Shown: piece after piece, positions 45,465-55,516 of the stretch | Position numbering within the stretch: the stretch's first letter is position 1 | Layout: the number at the start of each line of letters is the position of its first letter | Assembly: GCF_011682145.1 (NCBI RefSeq) | Contig: NZ_WHJH01000003.1 | Coordinates: 1 to 64,000 of the forward strand | Reading direction: 5' to 3' | DNA length: 64,000 nt | Source of the DNA: Massilia mucilaginosa | GTDB taxonomy: Bacteria; Pseudomonadota; Gammaproteobacteria; Burkholderiales; Burkholderiaceae_D | Notes under the pieces: generated by a model | Told to the model about the DNA's origin: nothing | Database searches by the model: none | Seen by the model: the letters and a program-made list of their open reading frames with translations, nothing else | Made by a program: the position numbers and the translations under genes

Positions 45465-46373
45465 TTGCGCGACCATTCCCACCATTCGACCGAGAACAGC
45501 GGCTACTGCGAGCATTGCGGTCAGCCCTTGCCCGGTTATGCGGTGCCAAGTTACGAGGTCAAGCGCTTCAATTCGGTGGGTGTGGCCGTCACCCTGGCCT
45601 TGCACGTGCTGCTGGTGCTGCTGTGGGTGTTGAAGCCGCAGGAAGAGAAAAAGGCGCCGCCGCCGAATTCGGGCGGGGAAGTCACTTACGTCACGCCGCT
45701 GCCCGAGAACAAGCCCAAGCCGCAGCCGAAGCAACAGCCGAAAACCACGCCCAAGCCGGCCACCGAGGCGCGGCCCAAGCCGCCGACCGTGGCCAGGGTC
45801 CAGCGTTTGCCCGACACCATCACCATCCCGAATGAAAAGCCGGTCAAGCAAGCCGACGTTCCCGAGCCGCCCAAGCCGGTGCGCCCGACTGCGGTGGCGC
45901 CCGAGACCGACATGGCGGCCGCGATCGAAGCGCGGCGCCGCGCGCGCGGCCAGACCGAGAGCGAGCAGCCGGCCGAGGAAAGCGCGGCCGAGCGCGGCAT
46001 GCGCATCGCCAAGGCGAATATCGCCGCGGCCAACGGGCGCAGCATGGGCGACGACCGCAACGATACGGGCGGCGTGTTCGAGGTGAAAAAGAATGCGATG
46101 ACGGCCACGGTCAAGTTCCGCGGCTGGAATCCGAGCTTCAAGCGGCGCTGGCTGCAGGAAGTCACGGTCGAGATCGGCAACGAGCGGGATATCGAGACGG
46201 CCGTGATCAAGAAGATGATCGAGATTATCCGCAAGGAAAAGACCGGCGACTTCGAATGGGATTCGCACCGCTTGCAGCGCGTGGTGAAGATGAGCGCGCG
46301 GGTGGAGGATACGGCGGAACTGGCCGATTTCTTGCAGAAGGAAATGTTTCCGGAAAACCGGCGCGGGCGCTGA
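45465..46373 (+). CDS. Membrane protein with CxxC ribbon and TonB/TolA-like proline-rich region
   Basis: 302 residues from a TTG at 45465 (weak ribosome binding site, start uncertain). Order: His-rich N-terminus, one CEHCGQPLPGY half-ribbon at about 15-25, a single membrane helix at about 38-57 (SVGVAVTLALHVLLVLLWVL), a long Lys/Pro-rich stretch (about 60-150, KPKPQPKQQPKTTPKP), and a folded C-terminal domain (about 200-300) with FRGWNPSFKRRWLQEVTVEIG. Topology resembles TonB or TolA, with the C-terminus in the periplasm, but the cytoplasmic CxxC is not typical. Convergent with hemB. The function is unknown; an envelope-spanning role is inferred from topology only. Confidence 0.7.
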   Translation: MRDHSHHSTENSGYCEHCGQPLPGYAVPSYEVKRFNSVGVAVTLALHVLLVLLWVLKPQEEKKAPPPNSGGEVTYVTPLPENKPKPQPKQQPKTTPKPATEARPKPPTVARVQRLPDTITIPNEKPVKQADVPEPPKPVRPTAVAPETDMAAAIEARRRARGQTESEQPAEESAAERGMRIAKANIAAANGRSMGDDRNDTGGVFEVKKNAMTATVKFRGWNPSFKRRWLQEVTVEIGNERDIETAVIKKMIEIIRKEKTGDFEWDSHRLQRVVKMSARVEDTAELADFLQKEMFPENRRGR

Positions 46374-46388
46374 CTGCGAGCACAAACC

Positions 46389-46427
46389 GTCGTTCCCGGC
46401 AAGGGGGGCGCCGAGGCCGGGAACGAC
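46389..46427. terminator. Hairpin between convergent 302-residue protein gene and hemB
   Basis: Perfect 12-bp arms GTCGTTCCCGGC / GCCGGGAACGAC around a 15-nt loop, filling the 64-bp gap between convergent stops. The GTCGTTCCCG arm resembles the REP-like element at 10616. No T-run. Confidence 0.55.
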
Positions 46428-46437
46428 GATCCGGAGG

Positions 46438-47496
<1,059 letters not shown>

Positions 47497-48213
47497 TCAG
47501 TCGTCGCTGTCGACCGGGTCGACCAGCGGCGTGTCCGGATCGGTTTCGATCGGGGTCAGGCCCAGCAGGTCGATGATCTTGTCGTTGGCTTCCTCGATGC
47601 CGACGCGCTTGAGCGCCGAAAACAGTTGCACCGTGAAGGGGAAGCCTTCGCCATCTTCATCGACGTAGCTTTCGAGCATCATGCGCGCCTGGCGCAGGGC
47701 ATTCGTCGATTCGTTGCGGTTGAGCTTGTCGGCCTTGGTCAGGATGCAGTGGATCGGTTTGCCGGTCGGGGCGAACCACTCGAGCATCTGCACGTCCAGT
47801 TCGGTGAACGGACGGCGCGAATCCATGATCAGCACCAGCGCGGCCAGCTGGTCGCGGCGCTGGACGTAGTCGCCCAGCAGCTTTTGCCAGTGCAGCTTGG
47901 CCGAACCGGACACTTCGGCATAGCCGTAGCCGGGCAGGTCGACCAGCAGCGCCTCGATTTCCTCGACGATGGTGGCATCCTTGCGGTGTTGCCCGACGTG
48001 CGCGCCACCGATCGAAAAATAATTAATGTGCTGGGTGCGGCCCGGCGTTTTGGAGGCGAACGCGAGGCCTTTCTGATTTGTCAGAATGTTAATAGCGGTC
48101 GACTTTCCCGCGTTGGAACGCCCGGCGAAGGCGATTTCCGGTGCCTGCGTATTAGGCAGGTCGCGCAGTTGGTTGACGGTCGTGAAGAAGCGGGCTTGCC
48201 AGAGTTTGGACAT
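47497..48213 (-). CDS. engB: Ribosome biogenesis GTPase EngB (YihA/YsxC)
   Basis: 238 residues, one GTPase domain: G1 [10 protein letters not shown]3 [13 protein letters not shown]4 TKADKL. Needed for late 50S assembly. The C-terminal tail (about 205-238) is acidic, longer than in E. coli. Divergent from the cytochrome c4 gene with 198 bp between; an ATTGTACAAT palindrome at 48261-48270 in that gap could be a -10 on either strand. Confidence 0.96.
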   Translation of the reverse strand: MSKLWQARFFTTVNQLRDLPNTQAPEIAFAGRSNAGKSTAINILTNQKGLAFASKTPGRTQHINYFSIGGAHVGQHRKDATIVEEIEALLVDLPGYGYAEVSGSAKLHWQKLLGDYVQRRDQLAALVLIMDSRRPFTELDVQMLEWFAPTGKPIHCILTKADKLNRNESTNALRQARMMLESYVDEDGEGFPFTVQLFSALKRVGIEEANDKIIDLLGLTPIETDPDTPLVDPVDSDD

Positions 48214-48411
48214 GGGATGGGCAGAAAATGCAACAAGAGGGGCGATAACGCGAGAAAGCTATTGTACAATAAGGGGTTACGAATTGTTGTCACGCAAAAG
48301 CCATGGCGAGCACACAAGATCGTTTGCACTACATTAGAACCGAATTCCTGGGGTCTGTTTCACCCGGAATTTTCAACAAAACCAATTTTCGACTTGTCTC
48401 AGGGTGTTTGA

Positions 48412-49089
48412 ATGAATCGTGCGTTTTTACCGGCCGCCGGAGCGGCGTTTGTGAAATCCTTGCTGGTGGCTACCTTTGCCGTGTCGGGCCTCGTGTCCGC
48501 CGCCACGCCGGCAGCCGCCCCAGCCAAGGCCGACGCCGCTAAAGGCGCTACCCTGTACGACAACGGCGACGCCGCGCGCGGCTTGCCCGCCTGCGTGTCG
48601 TGCCACGGCGCGGCCGGCAATTCGACCATCGCCGCCAATCCGAAGCTGTCGGCCCAGTTCGACGCCTACACGCACAAGCAATTGATGGATTTCACCACGC
48701 CGAACCGCGTCAATCCGGTCATGACGAGCTTCGCCAAGATGCTCTCGGACGATGAAAAGAAAAACATCGCCGCCTATCTGGCGACGCAAACCCCGAAACC
48801 GGGCGCGGCCAAGAACAAGGATACCGTCCTGCTGGGCAAGCAAATCTACCGCGGCGGCATTCCGGGCACCGGCGTGGCCGCCTGCGCCAGCTGCCACGGC
48901 GCCAACGGCAACGGCATGCCGGCGCAATTCCCGCGCCTGTCCGGCCAGCACCAGGACTACACGGTCAGCCAGCTGCAAGCCTTCAAGAGCGGCGCGCGTA
49001 AAAACAGCGTGCAGATGACGACCCTGGCCAAGCGCATGTCCGACGACGAAATGAAAGCCGTCGCCGATTACATCGCCGGCTTGAAGTAA
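48412..49089 (+). CDS. Dihaem cytochrome c4
   Basis: 225 residues: signal peptide (about 1-31), then two cytochrome c domains with CVSCHG (C61, C64, H65) and CASCHG (C158, C161, H162) and a methionine ligand in each half (PVMTSF, QMTTLA). A periplasmic electron carrier to terminal oxidases. It is upstream of the ResB/CcsB pair that attaches its haem, separated by a terminator and a 156-bp repeat-like element. Confidence 0.95.
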   Translation: MNRAFLPAAGAAFVKSLLVATFAVSGLVSAATPAAAPAKADAAKGATLYDNGDAARGLPACVSCHGAAGNSTIAANPKLSAQFDAYTHKQLMDFTTPNRVNPVMTSFAKMLSDDEKKNIAAYLATQTPKPGAAKNKDTVLLGKQIYRGGIPGTGVAACASCHGANGNGMPAQFPRLSGQHQDYTVSQLQAFKSGARKNSVQMTTLAKRMSDDEMKAVADYIAGLK

Positions 49090-49122
49090 GCGAAGTACAG
49101 CGCAGCGAAAGATATCGAAGCG

Positions 49123-49149
49123 AAACGCGCGCCGCACGGTGCGCGTTTT
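49123..49149 (+). terminator. Terminator after cytochrome c4
   Basis: AAACGCGCGCC-GCAC-GGTGCGCGTTTT: 11-bp stem with one mismatch ending in four T, 33 bp after the stop. Confidence 0.75.
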
Positions 49150-49217
49150 GCCAGGGAAGGTCGAAAGGGCGGCGGCGCGCAAGCGGGCTGCCCTTTTTGT
49201 TGGTATCCTCGCGGGTT

Positions 49218-49373
49218 GAGCCTATTCCAGTAGGCGGGGGGAAGCATATGGCGATGCCGGCCATGCGCGGGCAAGGCGCGAGGAGGCCGCATGGCTAGCC
49301 ATGCAACGACGAGAAACGCCGCCCCCGTTTGGCAGGCACGCCAGGTGCGACTCCTGCCTACTGGAATAGGCTC
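49218..49373. repeat. 156-bp element bounded by a perfect 18-bp inverted repeat
   Basis: GAGCCTATTCCAGTAGGC (49218-49235) and GCCTACTGGAATAGGCTC (49356-49373) are exact complements 120 bp apart. In the middle sits a perfect 16-bp palindrome GCATGGCTAGCCATGC (49289-49304). It has no coding frame of its own and lies between cytochrome c4 and resB, so it splits two genes of one pathway. It has the shape of a MITE or of a structured RNA; no target-site duplication is evident. Confidence 0.75.
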
Positions 49374-49406
49374 GAAGTCGTGCCTGCACATAGGGATCTG
49401 TAGAGA

Positions 49407-51509
49407 ATGAGCACCACCGGAATCGTAGTAAACACGCGCCGTCCCTTCCTCGACGAGGCGGTCGAGCTGGTCTCGTCGATGCGCTTTGCCATCAGCTTGC
49501 TGACCATCATTTCGATTGCCGCGATGATCGGCACGGTGCTCACGCAAAACCAGCCGATGCCCAACTACGTCAACCAGTTCGGTCCGTTCTGGTTCGATGT
49601 CTTCGACAAGCTCGGCCTGTACGCCGTGTATTCGGCCTGGTGGTTCCTGCTGATCCTGGTGTTCCTGATCCTCTCGACCGCCCTGTGCATCGTGCGCAAT
49701 GCGCCGAAAATGATCAAGGACATGCGCAGCTGGCGCGAGAATGTGCGCGAAACCTCGCTGCGCAATTTCCACCACAAGGCCGAGTGGACGGCGCAGCTCT
49801 CGCGCGCCGAACTGGCGGCCCAGAGCGCCGCCCGCCTGGTCGACGCCGGCTATTCGGCCAAGATCGTGGAAAAGGACAATGGCACCCTGGTCGCGGCCAA
49901 GAAGGGCGCGGCCAACAAGTTCGGCTACATCTTCGCGCACAGCTCGATCATCATCATCCTGGTCGGCGGCATGCTCGACTCGGATATCCCGATCCAGTTC
50001 CAGGAGTGGTTCCTGGGCAAGACGCCCTTCGTCGGCGGCGGCCTGATCTCCGAGATTCCCGAAAAGCACCGGCTCAGCCTCGCCAATCCGACCTACCGCG
50101 GCAACACCCTCATTCCCGAGGGCCAGTCGAGCGATATCGCGGTCATTCCGCGCCCGCAGGGCTCGCTCCTGCAGCCGCTGCCGTTCACGATCCAGTTAAA
50201 GCGCTTCAATATCGATTTCTACTCGACCGGCATGCCCAAGCTGTTCGCCAGCGAAGTGGTGATACGCGACCATGAAACCGGCAAGACTTTCCCGGCCACC
50301 ATCAAGGTCAACGAACCGCTGATCTACAAGGGCGTGGCGGTGTACCAGTCGAGCTTCGAAGATGGCGGCAGCAAGCTCAAGCTGGTCGGCTACCCGATGA
50401 GCGGCACCGACCAGGCCTCGTTTACGATGGATGGCGAAGTCAACGCGTCGACCCCGCTCAAGCGCGGCGCCGACGAATACACGGTCGAGTGGAGCGCGTT
50501 TCGCCCGTTCAACGTCGAAAACACGGCCGGCAACCAGGATCCGCGCGCGGTCACCAAGGGCCAGAGCCTGAACGACCAGTTCGCCGCCAAGCTCGACAAG
50601 AATTCCGGTTCGGCCGGCAAGAACGCCGACAACAAGAACCTGAAAAACGTCGGTCCGAGCGTGCAGTACAAGCTGCGCGACAAGACCGGCCAGGCGCGCG
50701 AATACCAGAATTACATGCAGCCGGTGACCATCGACGGGGTCCAGGTGTTCCTGGCCGGCGTGCGCGCCTCGCCCAACGATCCGTTCAGCTACCTGCGCAT
50801 TCCCTCGGACGAGGCGCACACGGTCAAGGAATGGATGCGCCTGCGCGCCGCCCTGGCCGACCCGGCCCTGCGCGAGCTGGCAGCCGAACGCTACGCGCGG
50901 CGCGCCATGCCGGCTACCGGCAACAGCCCGGCCGCCACCCTGGCGCGCCAGTTGCAGGAGTCTTCCTCGAAGAGCCTGGCCATCTTCGCCGGCGACGGCA
51001 AGCAGGGCGGTTACGCGGCGGTCTCGCGCTTCCTCGAAAAGATTCCCGCCGCCGAGCAGGAAAAGGCCGCCAACATCTTCATGAAGATCCTCAACGGCAC
51101 CCTGTGGGAGCTGTGGCAGGCCGCGCGCGAAAAAGAGGGCCTGGCGCCGGTGGCCGGCGACGAGACTCAGGCGCGCTTCCTGCAACTGGCGACCAACGCC
51201 CTGTCCGACAGCTTCTTCTACGGCGCCCCGGTCTACCTGCAGCTCGACGAGTTTGTCGAAGTCAAGGCCTCGGTGCTGCAGGTGACGCGCTCGCCGGGCA
51301 AGGCCGTGGTCTACCTCGGCTGCGTATTCCTGGTGCTGGGCGTGTTCGCCATGTTTTACATCCGCGAAAGGCGCCTGTGGATCTGGGTGCGCGGCGGCGA
51401 CGCCGGCGCTCCCGCGCACGCCTTGATGGCGATGAGCACGCAACGCAAGACGCTTGATTTCGAGCATGAATTTAACGATCTGAAAGCCAAGCTGCCGCAG
51501 TTGGCGTAA
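49407..51509 (+). CDS. resB: Cytochrome c biogenesis protein ResB (Ccs1)
   Basis: 700 residues. Membrane segments near 25-45, 70-92 and 170-190, a large periplasmic domain, and a last helix near 640-660 (VVYLGCVFLVLGVFAMFYIRE). Works with CcsB/CcsA to carry haem across the membrane and attach it to CxxCH apocytochromes (System II). SMRFAISLLTIISIAAMIGTVL is the typical first helix. Its partner follows after 35 bp. Confidence 0.95.
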   Translation: MSTTGIVVNTRRPFLDEAVELVSSMRFAISLLTIISIAAMIGTVLTQNQPMPNYVNQFGPFWFDVFDKLGLYAVYSAWWFLLILVFLILSTALCIVRNAPKMIKDMRSWRENVRETSLRNFHHKAEWTAQLSRAELAAQSAARLVDAGYSAKIVEKDNGTLVAAKKGAANKFGYIFAHSSIIIILVGGMLDSDIPIQFQEWFLGKTPFVGGGLISEIPEKHRLSLANPTYRGNTLIPEGQSSDIAVIPRPQGSLLQPLPFTIQLKRFNIDFYSTGMPKLFASEVVIRDHETGKTFPATIKVNEPLIYKGVAVYQSSFEDGGSKLKLVGYPMSGTDQASFTMDGEVNASTPLKRGADEYTVEWSAFRPFNVENTAGNQDPRAVTKGQSLNDQFAAKLDKNSGSAGKNADNKNLKNVGPSVQYKLRDKTGQAREYQNYMQPVTIDGVQVFLAGVRASPNDPFSYLRIPSDEAHTVKEWMRLRAALADPALRELAAERYARRAMPATGNSPAATLARQLQESSSKSLAIFAGDGKQGGYAAVSRFLEKIPAAEQEKAANIFMKILNGTLWELWQAAREKEGLAPVAGDETQARFLQLATNALSDSFFYGAPVYLQLDEFVEVKASVLQVTRSPGKAVVYLGCVFLVLGVFAMFYIRERRLWIWVRGGDAGAPAHALMAMSTQRKTLDFEHEFNDLKAKLPQLA

Positions 51510-51544
51510 GCTGTGCCGACAGCGTATCAGCAGGACTGGAGAAC

Positions 51545-52717
51545 ATGATGCAAGCTAAACAAATCCCGCAAGGCGCACCAGCGCAGACTTACCAGCAAGC
51601 GCCCGGCTACTTCAAGCGGCTCGACCCGGTCGACTGGATCTTCGCCGCCGTGCTGCTGGGCGCGGCGCTGTTCGCGCTCAACCGCTACGGCGCCTACATG
51701 GACATTTACGAAAAGGTGATCCTGGTGCTGAGCGCGCCCACCTTCGCCGCGCTCGGCTGGCACTGGAAACCGGTGCGCTGGCTGATGCCGCTGGTGGCCT
51801 TGCTGTCGTTCTTCGCCATCGCGATGTACGACCACGACCTTGCCATGGCAAACAAGAAGTTTTTCCTGAAATACATGCTGTCGAGTCAATCCGCGATTTT
51901 GTGGATGAGCGCCCTGTTCCTTTTCTCGACCGTGTTCTACTGGGTCGGACTGGCCAGCCGCGCCAATTTCGGCTTCTCGGTCGGCTCCAAGCTGTGCTGG
52001 GCCGCCGTGGTGCTGGGCTGGACCGGCATGATGGTGCGCTGGTACGAGTCCTACCTGATCGGTCCCGACGTCGGCCATATCCCGGTGTCGAACCTGTATG
52101 AAGTGTTCATCCTGTTCTCGATGATCACCGCCATGTTCTATCTGTACTACGAGAAACACTACGCCACGCGCCAGCTGGGCGCCTTCGTGCTGCCGGTGAT
52201 CGCCGCCGCGGTCACCTTCCTGATGTGGTATGCCGATTCGCGCGACGCCGCCGACATCCAGCCGCTGGTGCCGGCCCTGCAGAGCTGGTGGATGAAAATC
52301 CACGTGCCGGCCAACTTCATCGGCTACGGCACCTTCGCGCTGGCGGCCATGGTCGGTTCGGCCTACCTGATCAAGTCGCACGGCTACCTGGAAGACCGCC
52401 TGCCGTCGCTGGAAGTGCTCGACGACGTCATGTACAAGTCGATCTCGGTCGGTTTCGCCTTCTTCACGGTGGCCACCATCCTGGGCGCCCTGTGGGCGGC
52501 CGAAGCCTGGGGCGGCTACTGGTCATGGGATCCGAAGGAAACCTGGGCCCTGATCGTCTGGCTCAACTACGCGGCCTGGCTGCACATGCGCCTGATGACC
52601 GGCCTGCGCGGCCGCGTGGCGGCCTGGTGGGCGCTGATCGGCCTCTTGGTGACCACCTTCGCGTTCTTGGGCGTGAACATGTTCCTGTCCGGCCTGCATT
52701 CTTACGGCAAACTTTAA
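51545..52717 (+). CDS. ccsB: Cytochrome c biogenesis haem lyase subunit CcsB (CcsA family)
   Basis: 390 residues with about eight membrane helices. WGGYWSWDPKETWALIVWL is the tryptophan-rich haem-handling WWD motif; conserved histidines flank it (WMKIHVPANFIGYG, AAWLHMRL). With ResB it forms the System II cytochrome c synthase. The presence of System II means no ccmA-H set is needed. The N-terminus includes an extra soluble-looking 20 residues before the first helix. Confidence 0.95.
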   Translation: MMQAKQIPQGAPAQTYQQAPGYFKRLDPVDWIFAAVLLGAALFALNRYGAYMDIYEKVILVLSAPTFAALGWHWKPVRWLMPLVALLSFFAIAMYDHDLAMANKKFFLKYMLSSQSAILWMSALFLFSTVFYWVGLASRANFGFSVGSKLCWAAVVLGWTGMMVRWYESYLIGPDVGHIPVSNLYEVFILFSMITAMFYLYYEKHYATRQLGAFVLPVIAAAVTFLMWYADSRDAADIQPLVPALQSWWMKIHVPANFIGYGTFALAAMVGSAYLIKSHGYLEDRLPSLEVLDDVMYKSISVGFAFFTVATILGALWAAEAWGGYWSWDPKETWALIVWLNYAAWLHMRLMTGLRGRVAAWWALIGLLVTTFAFLGVNMFLSGLHSYGKL

Positions 52718-52793
52718 TGACGAAACTGTAATGCGGCGGCGCGGCAAGTTGGTGTAAGGTAGCTCCACCCTATCTGACTTGCCGGAGCCGCCC

Positions 52794-53777
52794 ATGCTGA
52801 TCAAACGTCCTCCCAACGGCATCGACTTGCCGTTCTCATCCGAAATCACACCGCAGGCGGTGTACGAATCGCGCCGCCGCTTCATCGCGCAAATGTCGCT
52901 CGGCGCGGCCGCCGGCGGCGCCCTGTGGGACATGGCCAACCGCGAAGCTTTCGCCGCGCCGGCTAGCGCGCCGTCCCAGAAGCTGGCCAGCAAACTCAAT
53001 CCGGCCTATTCCGCGCTCGACAAGCAGACCCCGTTTAAGGATGCCTCGACCTACAACAACTTCTACGAATTCGGCCTCGACAAGTCCGATCCGGCCCAGA
53101 ACGCCCATACCCTCAAGACGCGTCCGTGGACGGTGACCATCGAAGGCGAAGTCAAAAAACCGATGACGCTCGATATCGACGCGCTGCTCAAGCTGGCGCC
53201 CCTCGAAGAGCGCGTCTACCGGCTGCGCTGCGTGGAAGGCTGGTCGATGGTGATTCCCTGGGTCGGCTATTCGCTGTCCGAGCTGATCAAGAAGGTCGAG
53301 CCGACCGGCAACGCCAAATACGTCGAATTCGTCACCCTGGCCGACAAGGCCCAGATGCCGGGCGTGGGCAGCCGCGTGCTGAACTGGCCGTATGTGGAGG
53401 GCTTGCGCATCGATGAAGCCAATCACCCGCTGACCTTGCTTACCCTCGGCATGTACGGGCAGACCCTGCCGAACCAGAATGGCGCGCCGGTGCGCCTGGT
53501 GGTGCCCTGGAAATACGGTTTCAAGTCGGCCAAGTCGATCGTCAAGATCCGCTTCGTCAAGGACCAGCCGCGTACGGCGTGGAATGTGTCGGCGCCGTCC
53601 GAGTACGGCTTCTATTCCAACGTCAATCCCGAGGTCGACCACCCGCGCTGGTCGCAGGCCAGCGAGCGCCGCATCGGCGAAGACGGCTTCTTCCAGAAAA
53701 AACGCAAGACCCTGATGTTCAACGGCTATGACGTCGGCTCGCTGTACAGCGGACTCGACCTGAAAAAGAATTTCTGA
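52794..53777 (+). CDS. msrP: Periplasmic methionine sulfoxide reductase, catalytic subunit MsrP
   Basis: 327 residues. Tat signal with [17 protein letters not shown] (about 24-40), then a sulfite-oxidase-type molybdopterin domain; cysteine 146 in [13 protein letters not shown] is the molybdenum ligand. Reduces oxidised methionines in periplasmic proteins. The ATG at 52794 is preferred to a TTG at 52779. Followed 4 bp later by msrQ. The cluster beside cytochrome c assembly suggests joint envelope redox upkeep. Confidence 0.96.
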   Translation: MLIKRPPNGIDLPFSSEITPQAVYESRRRFIAQMSLGAAAGGALWDMANREAFAAPASAPSQKLASKLNPAYSALDKQTPFKDASTYNNFYEFGLDKSDPAQNAHTLKTRPWTVTIEGEVKKPMTLDIDALLKLAPLEERVYRLRCVEGWSMVIPWVGYSLSELIKKVEPTGNAKYVEFVTLADKAQMPGVGSRVLNWPYVEGLRIDEANHPLTLLTLGMYGQTLPNQNGAPVRLVVPWKYGFKSAKSIVKIRFVKDQPRTAWNVSAPSEYGFYSNVNPEVDHPRWSQASERRIGEDGFFQKKRKTLMFNGYDVGSLYSGLDLKKNF

Positions 53778-53781
53778 ACCG

Positions 53782-54399
53782 ATGGCGTTCAATCCCGGTC
53801 CGAAGCAACTGTTAGCGATCAAGTCCGCGCTGTTCGCGCTGGCGCTGCTGCCGCTGGCGCGCATGGTGTACCTGACCGTCAGCGGGCAGCTGGTCGAGCC
53901 GCTCGAATTCATCACGCGCGGCAGCGGCGACTGGGTGCTGTACATGCTGTGCATCACCCTGGCAATCACGCCCCTGCGCCGCCTGACGGGCTGGAACTGG
54001 CTGGTCAAGCTGCGCCGCATGGCCGGCCTGTTCACCTTTTTCTACGGCTTCCTGCATTTCCTGACCTTTTTGTGGTTCGATCATTTTTTCGATGTTGCGG
54101 AAATGTTCCGGGATGTCATCAAACGGCCTTTCATCACGGTCGGCTTCATCGCCTTTGTGCTGCTCATTCCGCTGGCCGTCACCAGCACCAACGGCATGAT
54201 CAAGCGCCTCGGCGGCAAGCGCTGGCAGTGGCTGCACCGGCTCATCTATGTCATCGCGCCGCTGGCGATCCTGCATTTCTGGTGGATGAAGGCGGGCAAG
54301 AACAACTTCACCGAACCGCTGATTACGGGCGCCATCGTCGCGCTACTGCTGGGCCTGCGGGTTTTTTGGAGTCGCCAGAAGGCTGCCGCGCGCGTTTGA
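53782..54399 (+). CDS. msrQ: Haem-binding membrane subunit MsrQ
   Basis: 205 residues with about five or six membrane helices and conserved histidines in TFFYGFLHFLTFLWFDH and WQWLHRLIYVIAPLAILHFWW that bind b-type haem. Passes electrons from the quinone pool or flavin reductase to MsrP. Coupled to msrP. Confidence 0.95.
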   Translation: MAFNPGPKQLLAIKSALFALALLPLARMVYLTVSGQLVEPLEFITRGSGDWVLYMLCITLAITPLRRLTGWNWLVKLRRMAGLFTFFYGFLHFLTFLWFDHFFDVAEMFRDVIKRPFITVGFIAFVLLIPLAVTSTNGMIKRLGGKRWQWLHRLIYVIAPLAILHFWWMKAGKNNFTEPLITGAIVALLLGLRVFWSRQKAAARV

Positions 54400-54441
54400 G
54401 GCAGCGCAAAGGCAGGGCAGGGGCGCTGGCTAGAATGCCCC

Positions 54442-55515
54442 ATGACTACTCAACAACACGACCGTGGCTACCGTGCCCTGTTCGCGCACCCGGAAATGGT
54501 GCGCGAGCTGATCACCGGCTTTACTCCCTTCAAGCTGCTTGAAGGAGTCGCCCTGTCGGCCTTCCAACGGGTCAATGCGGATTACGTGAGCGAGCGGCCG
54601 TCGGCGCGCCATGGCGACGTGGTCTGGCGCGTCCGGGTCGGCGCTCAATTGATGGACGTGGTCATCCTGCTCGAATTCCAGTCGGGCGTGGACCGCTGCA
54701 TGGCGCTGCGCATGCAGACCTACGTTGGCTTGCTGTGCCAGGATCTGGTCAAGCGCCATGAATTGTCACCGGGATTGCTGTTGCCGCCGGTGCTGCCGCT
54801 GGTGTTCTACAACGGCGTGCCGACCTGGAGCGCGCCCAAGGAGTTGGCCGAGTTGCTGACGGCGCCGCCCGCCGAGCTGGCGGCCTTGCAGCCATCGCAG
54901 CGCTACGCGCTGATCGACCAGTGGCGCCTGGACCGGGCGGCGCTCGACGCCAATGATGATTTGCTGGCGCTGCTGTTCCGGATTGAACTTTCGCGGTTCC
55001 CCGATGTCTTAAAGACGCATGTGCCGGCGCTGAAAACCTGGTTCAGGACAACACCCCTGACCAGCCTGCGAACCTCGGTCTGGGCATGGTGGAAAGCGCT
55101 GCTGGAGCGTAAAACGCACAATACGCAATTGTTTAACCTGGATAGTGCAGAGGAGGGTGACATCGATGTGGACTTAGCAACATTAACCTGGGACGAGCAG
55201 ATGCAAATAATGGCCGAGCAAAGAGCACTCGTGCAGATTGAGAAGGCCACGCAAGAAGCGACGGCGCGAGCCATGGCGGAAGGCAGGGCGGAAGGGAAGG
55301 CGGAAGGCAGGGCGGAAGGACTGATCGCTTTCCGCGATATTCTCAAAAACATGTTGCGCATCAAGTTCGGTGAGGTGCCGCCCTTGGTTGCGCAGCGTAT
55401 TGACCAATCCGCGCAAGCGGAACTTGAACACTGGATCGAGCGCAGCATCACCGCGCCGACCCTGGCGGCGCTGTTCGGTGACGACGCGGCGCCCGTCCAG
55501 GCAGGCCGCACCTGA
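54442..55515 (+). CDS. Rpn/YhgA-type PD-(D/E)XK recombination-promoting nuclease
   Basis: 357 residues. The N-terminal region (about 1-200) matches the Rpn family, once called transposase_31: HDRGYRALFAHPEMVRELITGF, DVVWRVRVG, then VVILLEFQSGVDRCMALRMQTYVG carrying the nuclease E-x-Q core after the upstream aspartate. The C-terminal region (about 255-345) has a charged helix with AEGRAEGKAEGRAEG repeats, and ends in a short helical domain. E. coli Rpn proteins are DNA nucleases that promote RecA-independent recombination and can defend against phage. The repeat array in such genes varies by slippage. Looks like an accessory gene placed between msrQ and lysA. Confidence 0.85.
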   Translation: MTTQQHDRGYRALFAHPEMVRELITGFTPFKLLEGVALSAFQRVNADYVSERPSARHGDVVWRVRVGAQLMDVVILLEFQSGVDRCMALRMQTYVGLLCQDLVKRHELSPGLLLPPVLPLVFYNGVPTWSAPKELAELLTAPPAELAALQPSQRYALIDQWRLDRAALDANDDLLALLFRIELSRFPDVLKTHVPALKTWFRTTPLTSLRTSVWAWWKALLERKTHNTQLFNLDSAEEGDIDVDLATLTWDEQMQIMAEQRALVQIEKATQEATARAMAEGRAEGKAEGRAEGLIAFRDILKNMLRIKFGEVPPLVAQRIDQSAQAELEHWIERSITAPTLAALFGDDAAPVQAGRT

Positions 55516-55516
55516 G

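Noticed and set aside
49218-49373. Insertion sequence
   Set aside because: The element is too short for a transposase and shows no obvious target-site duplication. It is recorded as a repeat-like element instead.
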